64,000 nt of DNA from Paramacrobiotus metropolitanus (GCF_019649055.1 NW_026570333.1:1-64000); one strand, 5' to 3'. Shown: positions 11,545 through 23,357, counted from the stretch's first letter. Numbers and translations: made by a program. Notes: a model not told the origin generated them from the sequence alone.

Positions 11545-14500
11545 ATGGATTACTACAAGTACTATGTGATCTGCGTTGTCGCGCTGGCGGGGGAGTGGAC
11601 ACTGGTCGGTGGTGTCCTCAATGTCACCATCGTGTCGTTCGGGTTCCCGGGTGGGGCGGAGTTTATCTCCTCGGCGTATTCCGCACCAGCGATGGATGTG
11701 GCGGTGCAGGATGCCATGCGGCTGTATAATCGCACGCTGAACATGGAGATAACGTATCTGGATAATCGCGGGATGCGGGATTGTAACGGTGTGACGGCGC
11801 TCAGTGAGCCGCTGCTGGCGGAGTGGTATTATAAGCAACGAATCAGCGGTAATGTCAACGCGCTTATTGTTCCAGGTATGGACTACTTTTGCGATTTTGC
11901 CACTAGCTGTTTTTATTTTTTTCGTGCCAAGTTTTTCTTGTTTACGCATATGTGAAAATTAAACTGTACAATCTTTATGCTATATGAATTTGTGCTGATG
12001 TTCTTGTGTATTATTTTTTTCCGTGTTATGATAATTTTTGTTTATATTTGCGTTTTTAGTATGCTTGTTATTTTTCCTATTTCTTTTTTCTAACTGTGCC
12101 GGTTTTATTTTTTTAGATTCTATTAATTTTTATTTTCACGGTTTTCCGCTTTCTTTTTTTGTATACTGGATTTTGTGTATCGAGTACTCCGGTATTAATC
12201 AAAATTTTCTTATTAGAAGCAAATGGAAAACGGCCTAAATTATACAGTGCGATACGAGAACCTACCGTAATTTAGACTGCAATCTGGAATACTTTTTTTT
12301 TAAATGGCTGTTAATACGCGGTCGAGTACAGAAAAATTCACCACATAATCTCTTAGATTTCGAGGAACCCGTAGTTTTTAATTACAACCCCAATATGAGG
12401 TCAAATTGATTGTGAGTTGTGTTTGCTATTGTTGACGCGCTCAAACAACAAAAAGCGCCATGCACTGTACCGTTATTTCCAGATTAAAGTTTGTAGAAAA
12501 ATGGGAGTGTGTCAAATATCCCACGGGAGTCACATGGTGCCGGCGGTGCATGCATGAGCGATTTGTAGATGTACATGGCGCAAAGCGTGTCATATGGATT
12601 GTGCACGTTACACGTAGCGTGAGAATAAGTGACCCGGCATAATTCCCTAATATTACAACCTCGTACATTTCGATACAATACAACCGATTTTTCACAAGTG
12701 ACGTTTCGGAATTTGTCATTACATCTTCGAAAATTCTATGGAAAATTATTATTTTCATACAGAACACGCTGTGCCCGACGGTTGTGGCAGGAAAAGTCCG
12801 TGTTCAGGTTTCTCAAAATTGCATACTTACATTTCTGCGTTACGGAGCAAAAGTGTTTACGTATTTTTAAAGTGTTATTAAGTGTTTACGATGCGGATCT
12901 TTCCCGAGCCGTACAGTCCTAATGATGGCACTCAACACGAAAACATCGCTATTCATTACAACCAGGCATACCGGTGCGTGCTAGCGCGCGACTTCCTCGA
13001 AAGCAACCATTCTTACGTAATCCCACTAACTGCCACACGCTGGCACGTGCGTTAGACTGCACGAACATCTTTGTGCGCTGAAAATGTTACCTTATAGAAA
13101 AATCGCGACACTTCACTAATACTGATTTTCTATTACGAAAAAACAATTAGCCAAAAAAATACACTGGCGTCGACAGGTACAATACATACTGTAGCACCAA
13201 ATTTGGCCCGGTACATAGTACCAAATTCGGGTACATACACGGGAACTTTCGCTGTCGTGCACTCCTAAACACTTTGTGCATTGCTTTATGACATTTTGTA
13301 GCCAAAGGATTTATATACGTAGGCGTGAAATCCGTTTGCGCGCGCAACATGCGGTTCGGGAGTCAATGAAATAAAATTCCTAAAGTTTAAACGCGCGAAG
13401 GTGTACCAAAAGTCTCATTATGAGCCGATGCTCTTCAAATTTTGCAAGAAAATGCGCATTACTATGAAGACCGTTTTGGTACCGAACCAGCTTTCTACCA
13501 TTTTTTTCAAATTTTAAATCAAGTTTTAAAATTTTTGAATTTCATTTTATAACTTGAAGAAAATGGTAGAAGGCTGGTTCGGTACCACAACGAAAGTTGC
13601 CGTGGATGTACTGTATTTTCACAAGTTTAAGGAACGCTCCAGGGGCCGGGCCGCGCACACGAGTTGTCGGCCCCTTTGAGATCAAAGCCGACCGACGGTC
13701 CGGCTACGCTGGCCACGCCCCCACCCTGTTCCTTAAACTTGTGAAAATACAGTATACAAATTTGGAGCTACGTACCGGGCCAAATCCCTTAATACGACGG
13801 GCGGGTTCGCAGTTATGTAAATATATATTGCGAATTCAGTATGATTATTATTTATGCGACGCAAAATATAACTCGACTGTCTTCTCCTTGTTAATCTAGG
13901 TTGCGTGACGGATAACACTATCGGGCATCTGGTTAGCAACTGGGATATGCTGCTGATTACAACGTAAGTGCATAATTAACGTCTAATCAACCGAAATACC
14001 ACTATCGGTGCGGGCGGTTGGGTCATAACGTCATGCATCATTTACAGCGCTTCCTCCAACGGGAATGCCCAGGACGTCATCAAGCGGCCCACCTGGATCA
14101 CCACGGCCTTCATCTCCACCGGCGCCTATATCGAAGTATACCTGGATCTGCTGCACATGTTCCAGTGGCGCAGCGTCATGGTCATCACGGACCGCGACAG
14201 TCCCCCGGTGTACGGGGCCGTGGCGCGGAAGGTTATCGCGGGGATCAGCGGGATTCTTGGGTACTCCGTCAGCCAGAAGGAGATCTTCACCCGCGACAAC
14301 GCGACGATGTTACGCTTTCCTACATTGCTCAGAGATTTCTCGAGAATTAGCCGCGGTATGCAACGGTTTCATATAACCCATATTCGAGAAAAATTCTAGG
14401 CATGTCTTGTTTTAGTTATGCTAATCTTCGGCCGTGGACCAGTAGTTCGAAATCTCTTGGTAAGACGCGTCGTGCTAACGGCCCCGTTACAGAATCCGTA

Positions 14501-17500
14501 AACGTTTCAAGGATTCTCTCTTTCCAGATATCGGCTGGCAAACTGAACATGACCAACGGCGAATACGTAAGCATAGGTTTTGTCAGAAATTCTAACGTTT
14601 CTAACAATTTTTTTGTTGGGAGCAAAGATGTACTTAGCCCTTTATTTTGCTCGTAAACACGGTAATAAATATACCAATTTGTTTCTGCATAATACAATGA
14701 TAATCCACTACCTACGCGCAGTAGTTAGACTTTACTGCTTTTAGTGCTCTGTTCTTAAGGTATACTGATTCTTAGGTGTACGTGGCGATGGAGCCGTTCC
14801 GCAACCGATTATACGGACGCATGGATTGGCAGTACAACGATACCGATGACCCGGTAAGGTCTACCGATTTCCAGTTAAAGCTACGCTTAACGAAAGTGTA
14901 GTGTAGTGGCTACGCGCCATATTAGCGCGTAGCAACCCGCATGGCTGTGTTGACCTGTAGAGGACGCATTTTATGTGGTACTACGAGTATTTCATGATTC
15001 AGTATCTATCCGGCCAGAGTGGCACAATAAACATCTGTGCCAAGACGTGACAATTGGCGTGAAGTGTAGTATTCTCTGAACTCTGAAGCGGGAAAGGAGA
15101 AGAGGAAAGCGAGCGCTATATAATAAGAGAGCGAAAATGACGACCACAACCGATCAATTGACTAAATTCAATCCGGAAACCATGGACTGGAAGGCGTGGA
15201 AGTTTTTGTATGATAATTATACTGTGCTGACCGACCTTCATACGGACAAGCACCGTGCCTTGCTAATAAACAGTCTGGATACGAAGGCCCTGCAGCTCCT
15301 AGTTTCCATGTGCAAGCCAAAGATGCCGTCCGACTTCACACTGGGTGAACTGGTCACGAAGCTGGAAACGGCCTACGCCCCGTACACGAACCAAATAACC
15401 GAGTGGGCGCTGTTCTTCAGTCTTCGGCAGGACGAAAAAGAAAGCCTGGTGGACTTCGCGACGCGTTTACGTGACAAAACGATCCTATGCGACTTTCCGG
15501 CAACAGTGCTGGAGAAGAATTTAAGTGCTGTGCTCGTGGCAGGCGTCAAAAGCGACGCAACAAGACGCTACCTAATGCTGCAAGAGCTGAAGACGTTCGA
15601 CGCCGCCCTCCAAATTGCTATCAAATATGAAACAAGCGTGAAAGAGGCGAGAAAAACTAACGTGGAAGAGAATGTGGTGAACAGTATTAAGAAGCGAGAA
15701 ACAAGAGTGAAGAAAGAGGATAAGAGCAGGAGAGAGAAGAGACAAGAAGAGAATGAAGAAGAAAGTGGAAGTGACGAAGAGATGCCGTCCCGGCGGAAGT
15801 GTAAAGATGCGGATCCTGGCGGCATACGCCCGAGGAATGCTGGTATAAAACACCAGGTGCAATGCTTGCGGCATGAAAGGCCACATAGAGAGGGCATGCC
15901 AGCAGAAGGACAACAAGAAGAAGGAAAAGGTCGATACCGTCTACAATGTCGAAGAAGACTATTTCGACATTTTGCCATAATGTTCTGCTTTTTTCACTTC
16001 ATTTTAAGGGTGAAGGTGTAGTGTAGTGGCTACGCGCCATATTAGCGCGTAGCAACCCGCATGGCTGTGTTGACCTGTAGAGGACGCATTTTATGTGGTA
16101 CTACGAGTATTTCATGATTCAGTATCTATCCGGCCAGAGTGGCACAATAAACATCTGTGCCAAGACGTGACAGAAAGCTTTTTTTGTAGATGGCGCGTGA
16201 GGCTTTTCGCAGTCTGCTCTTAGTTCAACCGGCCGATTCCTTAATTCCGCAGCCGGAGAAAAATCGCCGTTTCAGTGTACAGGTTCTCAACCGCTCGGAA
16301 ACCGCCTACAATAATAGCTACCAGCTAAAGGATCAGGTACAGCGAAATCTGGGGGAGCAAAGCGTTTCCGATCAGGCGCTTGTTATGGTGTGCTGACGTG
16401 GAAGTGTTATTGCAGCCGTTTCCCATAATAGCCGCTGGCTACTCAGCTGTGATGGCGTTGGCGCAGGTACGCGAAATATAATTAGGTCCTATTAATTTTA
16501 TTTCGGCTGATTGTGGCGTACATCCAGGGTCACATCGTGTGTCGCAGATTAGCTAGTTTTTGCTACGTTGTAGGTGTTGAATAATTTGGTAGTCGGATTA
16601 CCGGGTTTCGATTTCTCCAAAGGCGCCCTAATTGCTCAGGAATTCCTCGGCCGATCTTTTCCGACACGTGCTGAGGATGTTTACTTCAATGAGGCCGGAG
16701 AGCGCCGCACCGATATGGTTGTCAGCTACTGCAATGGATCAGAAAGTTTTACGGTAAAAAATATCACACTGCTGCAATTTACGTGATTTAACTTAATGGT
16801 CCAAAGCTTTTTTACAACAAGCTGGGGAAAAATGTAAGTAATTTCGCAGTCAAAATGTGAAAAATAAGCGTTTCAAAAACATGAGCGCCTAAATACAGAA
16901 AAACTCCAAAATAATAATTAATTAAATAATAAAATAATAAATACAAAATCCAGCAATATAAGAATTACAGAATAATGAACGCGTAAAATAATAAAAAGGC
17001 CGAGGCAAAATCAGTTGAATTGCCAGAGCACAACAAATATTTTGATCTAGCCGATACTGATAAAGCGCAAAGCGGAAGATCACCTCCTAGCGATAAATAA
17101 CGTAACCTGGCCCAACGGCGTTTGGCCGCCTCCCAACGAACCGAAGTGCGGATATTTCGGACAGAAATGCGTCAGTCTTGAAGCGCAAACCGGTAAAAAG
17201 CGTCACTGTAATTAGCGCTGCAGCAGCAGCGCGCAGCAGCTGCAGCGCTATAATTAAAACGCTTTTCCTGATTCCAGCATTCTGGAATACGGTGAAAGGC
17301 GTGGGTTTTGGAGTCTTCGGCGCCATTGCTGTTATCTTCACTGTCGTCTTATACCGAATGCGGTAAATACGCTGCGTAACGGTTTTCTTTAAACAAACTA
17401 ATCCGAAGCAATACTTTAGACGGAATCTACAAGAAAAGATGCTGAAAGACGTCTGGTGGCGCATCGATAACAGCCAGATGACCTTAGTGCCGGCATCCAC

Positions 17501-20329
17501 GCTGCGATCGACACGCCGTCGGGCCCTCATGTCACAATCCTTGAACCAACGCCCCGTGGCGGCCGCTGACGACACTAAAGCATTGGCGAAAAACGTACGC
17601 TGCTTTTAGTTTTTTGGTTTTTTCTCAAATATTCCACGGGTTTTTTTTGCAGAGCTTTCCAGCGCAATATAAAGGCGCTCTGGTCCAGCTAACGGTTATC
17701 GCCGCCATCCAGGATTACTCCGATGTCAGCCAGGCGTTTACCTCGACCGCGTTGTTAGCTCTTTTAAAAAAGGTAAAATCAGTAACACTAACGTTTATTT
17801 CTTGTTTGCGTATGTGCTATAAATCATATTTTGAATTATTTCTGTGTTTCTTTTTCCTCGCCGTTTCTTTATATGTTTTGAAATATTCCTTCGTATGTTT
17901 TGATAGTTTTTAGTAAAAGGACACAGAATACCGTTACAAACGAGGCAAAATATCTGTCTCGTTTTTAGCGGCATCGTCTATCGTTTCTTGTTTTTCTTTT
18001 TTTTCAATAACTTACGTAGTGTTTTATTTACAGTTGCGTGGCATTTCGCATTACAATGTCTGTACATTCATGGGCATCACGGTTCTGCCGCAAACCATGA
18101 AATACGCTATCGTCGCCGAGTACGCGGAACGCGGGTCGGTCTATGAGCTGTTCGAATCGTGTCTTCCTATGGAATCCAACTTTATCATGTCGTTCGTTGT
18201 CGAATTATCGCAAGTACGCTCCTTCCAGCAAAACTGCTTATTATTGCTGCTACACAGTTACAGGAACTTGACGTTTAATAGGGATTGTCGTATATCCACT
18301 CTTCGTCGTTAATGTACCACGGCAATCTATCCTCGACAACGTGTTTAATCGACAAGCACTTTACGTTGAAAATCTCCGAATTGGCTTATGACAAAATCAT
18401 CCATATATTTTCCGGGGAACGATCAGCGTCCCGCAAGAAACCGGAGAACCGAGCGGATGCCATCGGCAAACAAAAGCCGATATCCTGGCGGAAGCCACGG
18501 TGATCTATGAGATCTTCAGCCAGCGGAATTTACCGTTGTCAAAACGAAGAGTATCGTTTTTACAAGGTGCATTAATGTGCATTCGTCACTTTAATCGTCT
18601 TTTAAACTTCAACGATTTTGTGTGGTAGAGTTAATATCAACGTCCGATAACGCGGACGGTTTACTAAGGAGATTTCGCCCGTTGCTGAAATCCTGTTACG
18701 ACCACGACCCGCTGAACCGGCCAACGGCCAGGAAGATCCAGATGGAAGTGGTCAAATGGTCCAATTATTTATACGGTGGAAACGGCAATCTGGCTGAGAA
18801 GATACTGTGGCGGTTGTCACAGCACTCGGAGGATTTAGAGGAGGAAGTCCTGCGAAGGACCACGAATCTTCTGGACGAACGCGCCAAATGCGACGCTATC
18901 TTGGCTCGCTTTCTTCCATCGTAAGTAATATTTGAAGGCTTATACTTGTACACCAAAAGATACCAAAGATACCGCAAAAAATGCTTTATGGTGAACATGC
19001 ATGAAAAGAATTACAGTATATTCGGGTAATACGTAGAATGTATGGAGTAAAATTCGGAGCGCTCAATTTATTAAGCGTTCAGCTGACTTATTCGTAAATC
19101 CAAGGAAATATTTCCCTAGGAAAAATACTCTAGAAATTAAAAAGATCTTGTATCTTATTAAATCTAACAATAAGCAGAAATTAGGCCGGCAATTAAACTG
19201 GAAGGGTACAGTCAAGGCCGCTTAATTTCAGCTCGGTGGTTCGCCAGCTGCGCAGCGGCAGCAATGTGATACCCGAGATGTTCGAGCTGGTGACGCTCAT
19301 GTTCACGGATATGCCGGATTTCGGGGCCTACGTCGCTCGTCATCCACCGCTGCGGGCCACCACGGTGTTGGCCGAGCTGGATATGCTGTTCCACGCGTTG
19401 CTGTCGCAGTACGCTGTGTACCGCGTGGAGAACATTTCCGATTCCTATATGGTATTTATATCTCGTAATAATTTCCCATTGGATGCCGCTTATGTAACCG
19501 CTGATTAATTAACCGCTAATAACCGCCGACGCGTACGCTGTAACCTTTGTTTCTGCAGATCGCTAGCGGTGTTCCGGTGGCCAATGGTACCCAGAATGTG
19601 CTGGAGATCTGCAGCTTGGCGCAGGCAGTGATGCGCCGCGCACCGGAAAAGTTGTCGGTGTATCAAGAGCTCCCGATCAAAGTCGGCATACATTCCGGTA
19701 AAAGGCTAATTTCTTTATTGAATTTCTTAACATTTATTTCTTACATAAACGTCTTACACAGGTCCGTTGGCTGCCGGAGTTATTGGGACAAAGAAACCGA
19801 AATACTGTCTGTAAGTCGCGCTAATATCATGTACTGCGTATCTGTACAATGTAGACTAATAAAGCGGATTCCTCCAGTCGGTTCGTAGCTCCAAGCTTTA
19901 ATAATATGCAGTAACTAAACCGATAAACAGTGTGCATTGTCAACAGTTGGTTCAAGCAGCGAAGCGCGTGTACGTGTAAGCTTTGAATACGCGAATAAAA
20001 ACGCTTTGAAGACAGAATCACTCGGCTTCGTTTTACGCAGTAATGTGTGGCGTAAAGGGCATCGTGTTCTAGATTATACACTGTAAGAAATCGCCAAATG
20101 ATCAATAATTTAGTGACCGTATTAATTGCCGGCAAATAATTACAGGTTCGGCAACACGGTCAACATTGCCTCACGCATGTGCAGCCACGGAATCAGCGGG
20201 AGAATACAATTAAGCGACAGTACGGCCGACGTGGCGCGGACGGTTTATCCGCAGTTAATGCTCGAGGAACGCGGATGGATCGCTGTCAAGGGCGCTGGCG
20301 AGATGCAGACTTTCTGGCTGCAGTTTTAA
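11545..20329 (+). CDS. Receptor guanylyl cyclase (natriuretic-peptide-receptor type)
   Basis: About 21 exons give roughly 1,045 residues and follow the receptor cyclase order. Exons 11545-11875, 13900-13963, 14048-14355, 14416-14459, 14528-14566, 14776-14853, 16190-16336, 16416-16466, 16574-16753, 16807-16833 and 17051-17192 make a signal peptide and ligand-binding ectodomain (PGCV, NMTNGEYVYVAM). Exon 17278-17362 is the membrane span and 17420-17594 the juxtamembrane part. Exons 17653-17772, 18034-18213, 18282-18566 and 18629-18920 form the kinase-homology domain and signalling helix. It is a pseudokinase: the VAVK lysine is missing and the HRD position reads HGN. Exons 19232-19451, 19559-19697, 19762-19810 and 20146-20329 form the cyclase, keeping metal-site Asp in FTD and ISDSYM plus FGNTVNIASRM, so it should make cGMP. 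The frame changes within about 18,390-18,480, through a tiny unrecognised intron or a frameshift. Confidence 0.88.
13475..13600. repeat. Hairpin repeat in cyclase intron 1
   Basis: Arms ggtaccgaaccagctttct and its complement (agaaggctggttcggtacc) lie either side of about 60 bp of AT-rich DNA, giving a perfect-looking foldback of about 25 bp per arm. It directly adjoins the TA-flanked MITE-like element at 13611. It is likely another small non-autonomous DNA element. Confidence 0.6.
13611..13752. mobile_element. 142-bp MITE-like element with TA target sites
   Basis: Terminal inverted repeats of about 25 bp (ctgtattttcacaagtttaa and complement) bound a GC-rich core. The dinucleotide TA lies immediately outside both ends, as for Tc1/mariner-type MITEs. 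A deleted relative is at 5562-5619. The core has no coding capacity. Confidence 0.7.
14897..15052 (+). repeat. 5' LTR of gag-only element
   Basis: A 156-bp terminal repeat starting tgtagtgtagtggctacg and ending caagacgtgaca. It is preceded by the duplicated target gaaag. Confidence 0.88.
15137..16021 (+). CDS. gag: Gag-like polyprotein of the short LTR element
   Basis: This reading frame fills nearly all of the element's interior. The N-terminal 160 residues resemble a Ty3/Gypsy-type Gag capsid: a WKAWKFLYDNY-like start, then ALLINSLDTKALQLL and SLVDFATRLRDKTILCDF, followed by a Lys and Glu-rich linker. Near the end the DNA encodes Cys and His-rich sequence that fits a nucleocapsid zinc knuckle. 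No pol genes follow. It should act in particle assembly if made, with enzymes supplied by another element. It is treated here as an element fossil that looks close to whole. Confidence 0.75.
   Translation: MTTTTDQLTKFNPETMDWKAWKFLYDNYTVLTDLHTDKHRALLINSLDTKALQLLVSMCKPKMPSDFTLGELVTKLETAYAPYTNQITEWALFFSLRQDEKESLVDFATRLRDKTILCDFPATVLEKNLSAVLVAGVKSDATRRYLMLQELKTFDAALQIAIKYETSVKEARKTNVEENVVNSIKKRETRVKKEDKSRREKRQEENEEESGSDEEMPSRRKCKDADPGGIRPRNAGIKHQVQCLRHERPHREGMPAEGQQEEGKGRYRLQCRRRLFRHFAIMFCFFHFILRVKV
16017..16172 (+). repeat. 3' LTR of gag-only element
   Basis: A copy of the 156-bp LTR at 14897, apparently without differences. The following gaaag completes the target duplication, and the host splice acceptor lies only 17 bp downstream. 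Confidence 0.88.
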
Positions 20330-20603
20330 TCACAGTTGTTGGCTGGCTTAAGTGCCACTGTGATGGATGTCTTTGAATACAAATGAAATTCGCAGTGATT
20401 TTAATAATATAATTGTTTTATTTTAATTTTTGTTGTTGCATTTCTTTGATTGCCATATGTAAAGCACAGTTACCGCAGTGCAAGCAAGGTATCGGACAAA
20501 TAAACAATTCTACCAAATAATCAACATAAGACAGCGCTGACGAAATCACAATAAACAGTCAAAGGCTTTTTCTAATTCAAAGTTTGGCATTCGTCGGGTA
20601 AAA
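20330..20603. other. Convergent 3' ends of cyclase and small secreted gene
   Basis: This AT-rich spacer lies between two genes that converge. A plus-strand AATAAA (ggacaaataaacaattc) near 20,497 is a plausible polyadenylation signal for the cyclase. No coding signal is seen. Confidence 0.45.
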
Positions 20604-21230
20604 TTATTTCGGCGCCGGTTTCCAGCGTAGATGATGATGACCGAACAGAAATCCACCGGGATGCGCCAATCTCACCCTGCAACATTAATCTGCATTTACT
20701 AACTTTGACTGTTAATAGCATTTATCGTACTGTTAACTATATATTTGTTATACTATAAATTAGTATTATATGTAGTAGTGTTAGTATTATACTGTAAATT
20801 GTAAGTATTATACTGTAAACGATTGCGGGAAGCGACGTACGGTTTCTTCGGCGCCGGCGCCGAATGGTTAACCTTCTCCGTTGTTGGCGCTAGCGTAGTC
20901 TGCGTTTGTTCCGATGACCGGTTACCTCGGGTACTTTTCATGGGGGGCTTTGGGGAAGAGATTGAGCAGGAGGCGCTGTAAAAATTGCACATAATTTTGC
21001 ATGGTCACACTACGTTGTGACGTACGATTCACACGGTCACCCTTACCATATAAATGCATGGGAAACTTGTCGAATGTGATCCATGTACACAGACTGCCAT
21101 CGGTGCCCGTAACCGGGCCTGACCTTTGCCGGCATTTTATCCGGATGGACTTTGCTGTGCACAGTGCTGTTAGTGTCGAGACGAGAGCGATCCAAAACGT
21201 CACCGTTATACACAGAGCCATGTCTTTCAA
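20604..21230 (-). CDS. Small secreted protein, two exons, family unknown
   Basis: Exon 1 (21230-20926) starts with an ATG and a hydrophobic signal peptide (MALCITVTFWIALVSTLTAL). It ends at a clear donor (CCGAG, then gtaacc). Exon 2 (20676-20604) follows an acceptor (tgttgcag) in matching phase and ends in TAA, giving 125 residues. The mature part is basic with one or two Cys pairs (KCRQRSG, SLCTW) and ends HPGGFLFGHHHLRWKPAPK. This fits a secreted peptide precursor or small extracellular protein. No dibasic-amidation pattern typical of neuropeptides is obvious. I do not recognise the family. Support comes from the signal peptide and the phase-keeping splice. Confidence 0.5.
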
Positions 21231-22580
21231 AATAATCCAAAAAGCGCTACTAATCGGAAATCCCCGAAGAGAAGTCTAATTTTAGGGTGTCGTTTAAGCT
21301 TCTAGAATTCTGCTAAGGTGGCTGAATAAAAACACTGAGAACAGAAATCGAAGCAAGAATAAAAATGAGAAAAGAAGAACAATTTCTTATTGGTCAACAA
21401 AGGCAATGTCGGCTTGGTAAAGTGGCATAAGAGATTTTCCAAGTATTTGGTCGCAGCGCTCTTATATACCGGTGCCGGGGTTTTGTGTCCCCGCACGCCG
21501 GCTTTGTTCCAGCGCCTGAACGTCATAATAAATCCGGGTCAACGCCGGCATGGGATACATTTGTCCACCGACAGTGTCACGCCATTTTTGTTACGGTACT
21601 GCAGTCTTTTCAAGCACACAAAGAACGGTTAACGGAACAGTTTTCTGTTTGTTTGAGTGGTGGTATATTTAGCACGCGTAAAGAGAATACTTTGGCACGC
21701 GTAGTTTATATTTTGGCGGATAGACAATTACATTATAGCACGTCACTATTTACTGGTGTTTTCCATGTACGAATCGGCAATCTCCACTAATTGCTGTTTC
21801 GCTTACTCTTGAACAAAGCAAAGGCGAATGTGCGAGCATTTTGTGCGTCAACCAACGTCAGAATATGATGTAAGCACTTTTAGATTATGCAGTCAACAAG
21901 TCACATGACATTTTGATTGCTTTCGGTTATAACACGCCAAGGGTAAATTCAATAGGTGTTTCTCGGCAGCTTTCTGCACGGTGCTCCATTCATCAACGCA
22001 AATACCCTGCATGACGACACGAAAGTCGAACAGTCGTTTCCGCGTTTGGCTTCCCGTTTCCCGTAGTCGTTACGGGCCTGGACGGCTGCATCCAGGCAGT
22101 GCGCATGGCGAGTCCGAAGCGCAGGGTTAGCAATCCGCGGGGAACTCCCGAACAAACATTCAAAAACATATATGTTAACCATAAATTTGAAGTGAAATTT
22201 CGCGTATATTATTCTATTGATATTACTGCAGGGACTGCTTATAGCAGCTTCGCCTTCAGTGTTTGCAAAAGTTTCCCATTTTTGTAGGTAATAGTCTTGT
22301 CATTAACAAGTCAAAACCTTTCCATCAAATTGTTATAACTGTGGCTTTGAAATTTGCCTTTGAAAATACCTATATTTCTTGTAAATTTTCCTTTGAAAAT
22401 TTTCCGTGAATTTGTACTTCTTTCAGAACTCTGTTCGGCGAATGTTGTCTGCTCCTGTGAAACCGAAGCAACTTTAAAGCAATTTTGAGATTAATAATTG
22501 GATCTAGGCTACTCCAATGATAAAACTCGCAGGTTTACCAAATCCGAAAAACTCTCGACCCCTACTGTACCGATTGTAGG
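21231..22580. other. Intergenic region with possible decayed coding DNA
   Basis: No gene is supported. On the minus strand around 21,960-22,180 there is a Cys-containing open stretch (HCLDAAVQARNDYGKREAKR, then GNDCSTF). After a change of frame its sense appears to continue (VVMQGICVDEWSTVQKAAEK), which suggests a degraded or intron-interrupted host exon. The remainder is AT-rich with no pattern I could assign. Confidence 0.35.
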
Positions 22581-22584
22581 CCCA

Positions 22585-22849
22585 TGCTCCACCTCTGACT
22601 CTGATTCTGACCACTCAAACTTGACTCTGACTCTGATTCTGACCACTCAAACCTGACTGCTCGAAGTGTGACTCTGACCACTTAAAGTCTGATTCTGACG
22701 GCCCAGACTCTGACTGTGACCGCTCAAAGTCTGACTTTGACCGCAACTTCTTTGACCACAAAACTCTGATTCAGCCCTTTAAAGACAGGTTCTTAGGTTT
22801 CTTAGGCTATTCTTGGTTTACTCATAGGTCCCTGGGTTGCTGTGAGTTT
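22585..22849. repeat. Left arm of an older palindromic repeat, CTCTGACT-rich
   Basis: A degenerate minisatellite of TCTGACTCTGA and GACCACTCAAA units is followed by CTTAGG-rich sequence reaching the Polinton boundary. The opposite side of the Polinton (37687-37985) has CTTAGG-rich then CCTAAG-rich DNA and finally AGTCAGAGTC units, the reverse complement of the left side. The Polinton therefore landed in a pre-existing inverted repeat of about 0.56 kb. Confidence 0.6.
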
Positions 22850-23357
22850 AGTAGTATCCCGATGTAACCTGACGCGTTTTTTTTATCCGGGGTCTAAATT
22901 TTTGGACCTAGGGCAATATTTACGGGTCTAAAATATCGGGACCTAGGTTATAATTTACTAGAGCGTGTCGGCGCGGGCGTGCATGTACCGTCGTGGCTCC
23001 GCCACGACGGTGCATGTAAGAACATTTGTTTTTACTAAGGTTTCAAAACTTAGTTTATACACAGGCGGAAACCTTAGTTGTTCTACACTAAGGTATGGGA
23101 AACCTTAGTTGACCTACTGCCGCCTACGAGATTTGTTTTTTTAATTTGGTTATTCAGGTTTTTGTCATTCAGATAGTCAGTTCTTTTAATGGTTACCTGA
23201 CAAACCTTGTACTGAAATTTTATTCCGTACGGAACGTAAATGGAAAAGTTATATAAGGGTAAACAAATACTGCATCACTTTCAATAATTACCGTATAACG
23301 ATCAATAATTACCGCGGTAACGAAAGAATGTTACTAGGCATATTCGATACTTAACAT
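22850..23357 (+). repeat. Polinton left terminal inverted repeat
   Basis: About 508 bp matching the reverse complement of 37168-37680. It contains several CCTTAGT-type motifs and, near its inner end, the repeated string CAATAATTACCG. A perfect hairpin (ccgtcgtgg-ctccg-ccacgacgg) occurs only in this copy, one of the few visible differences between the ends. A TATAAAA lies just inside, near 23,370, ahead of polymerase B. Confidence 0.92.

Larger units (their letters stand above)
14897..16172 (+). mobile_element. Gag-only LTR retrotransposon in cyclase intron 6
   Basis: A compact LTR element of 1,276 bp. Two LTRs of 156 bp (14897-15052 and 16017-16172), beginning TG and ending CA, look identical by eye. 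The 5-bp target duplication gaaag flanks the element. The interior encodes only a Gag-like region; no protease, reverse transcriptase or integrase is present, so it would be non-autonomous. Identical LTRs imply a recent insertion. The LTR contains an AATAAA. The gag frame looks mostly open, with perhaps one break near its nucleocapsid end. It lies in the same orientation as the host gene, inside what was probably an intron of about 55 bp. Confidence 0.88.

Noticed and set aside
15568-15978. Minus-strand frames opposite the gag region
   Set aside because: Ser, Leu and Phe-rich complements of a Lys and Glu-rich coding region; classic antisense shadows.
21390-21790. Plus-strand open frames of 80 and 101 codons
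   Set aside because: Overlapping frames without splice support, signal peptide or motif; judged chance.
22585-22770. CRISPR-like array from TCTGAC units
   Set aside because: Units are short, degenerate and without regular spacers; a minisatellite in eukaryotic DNA.
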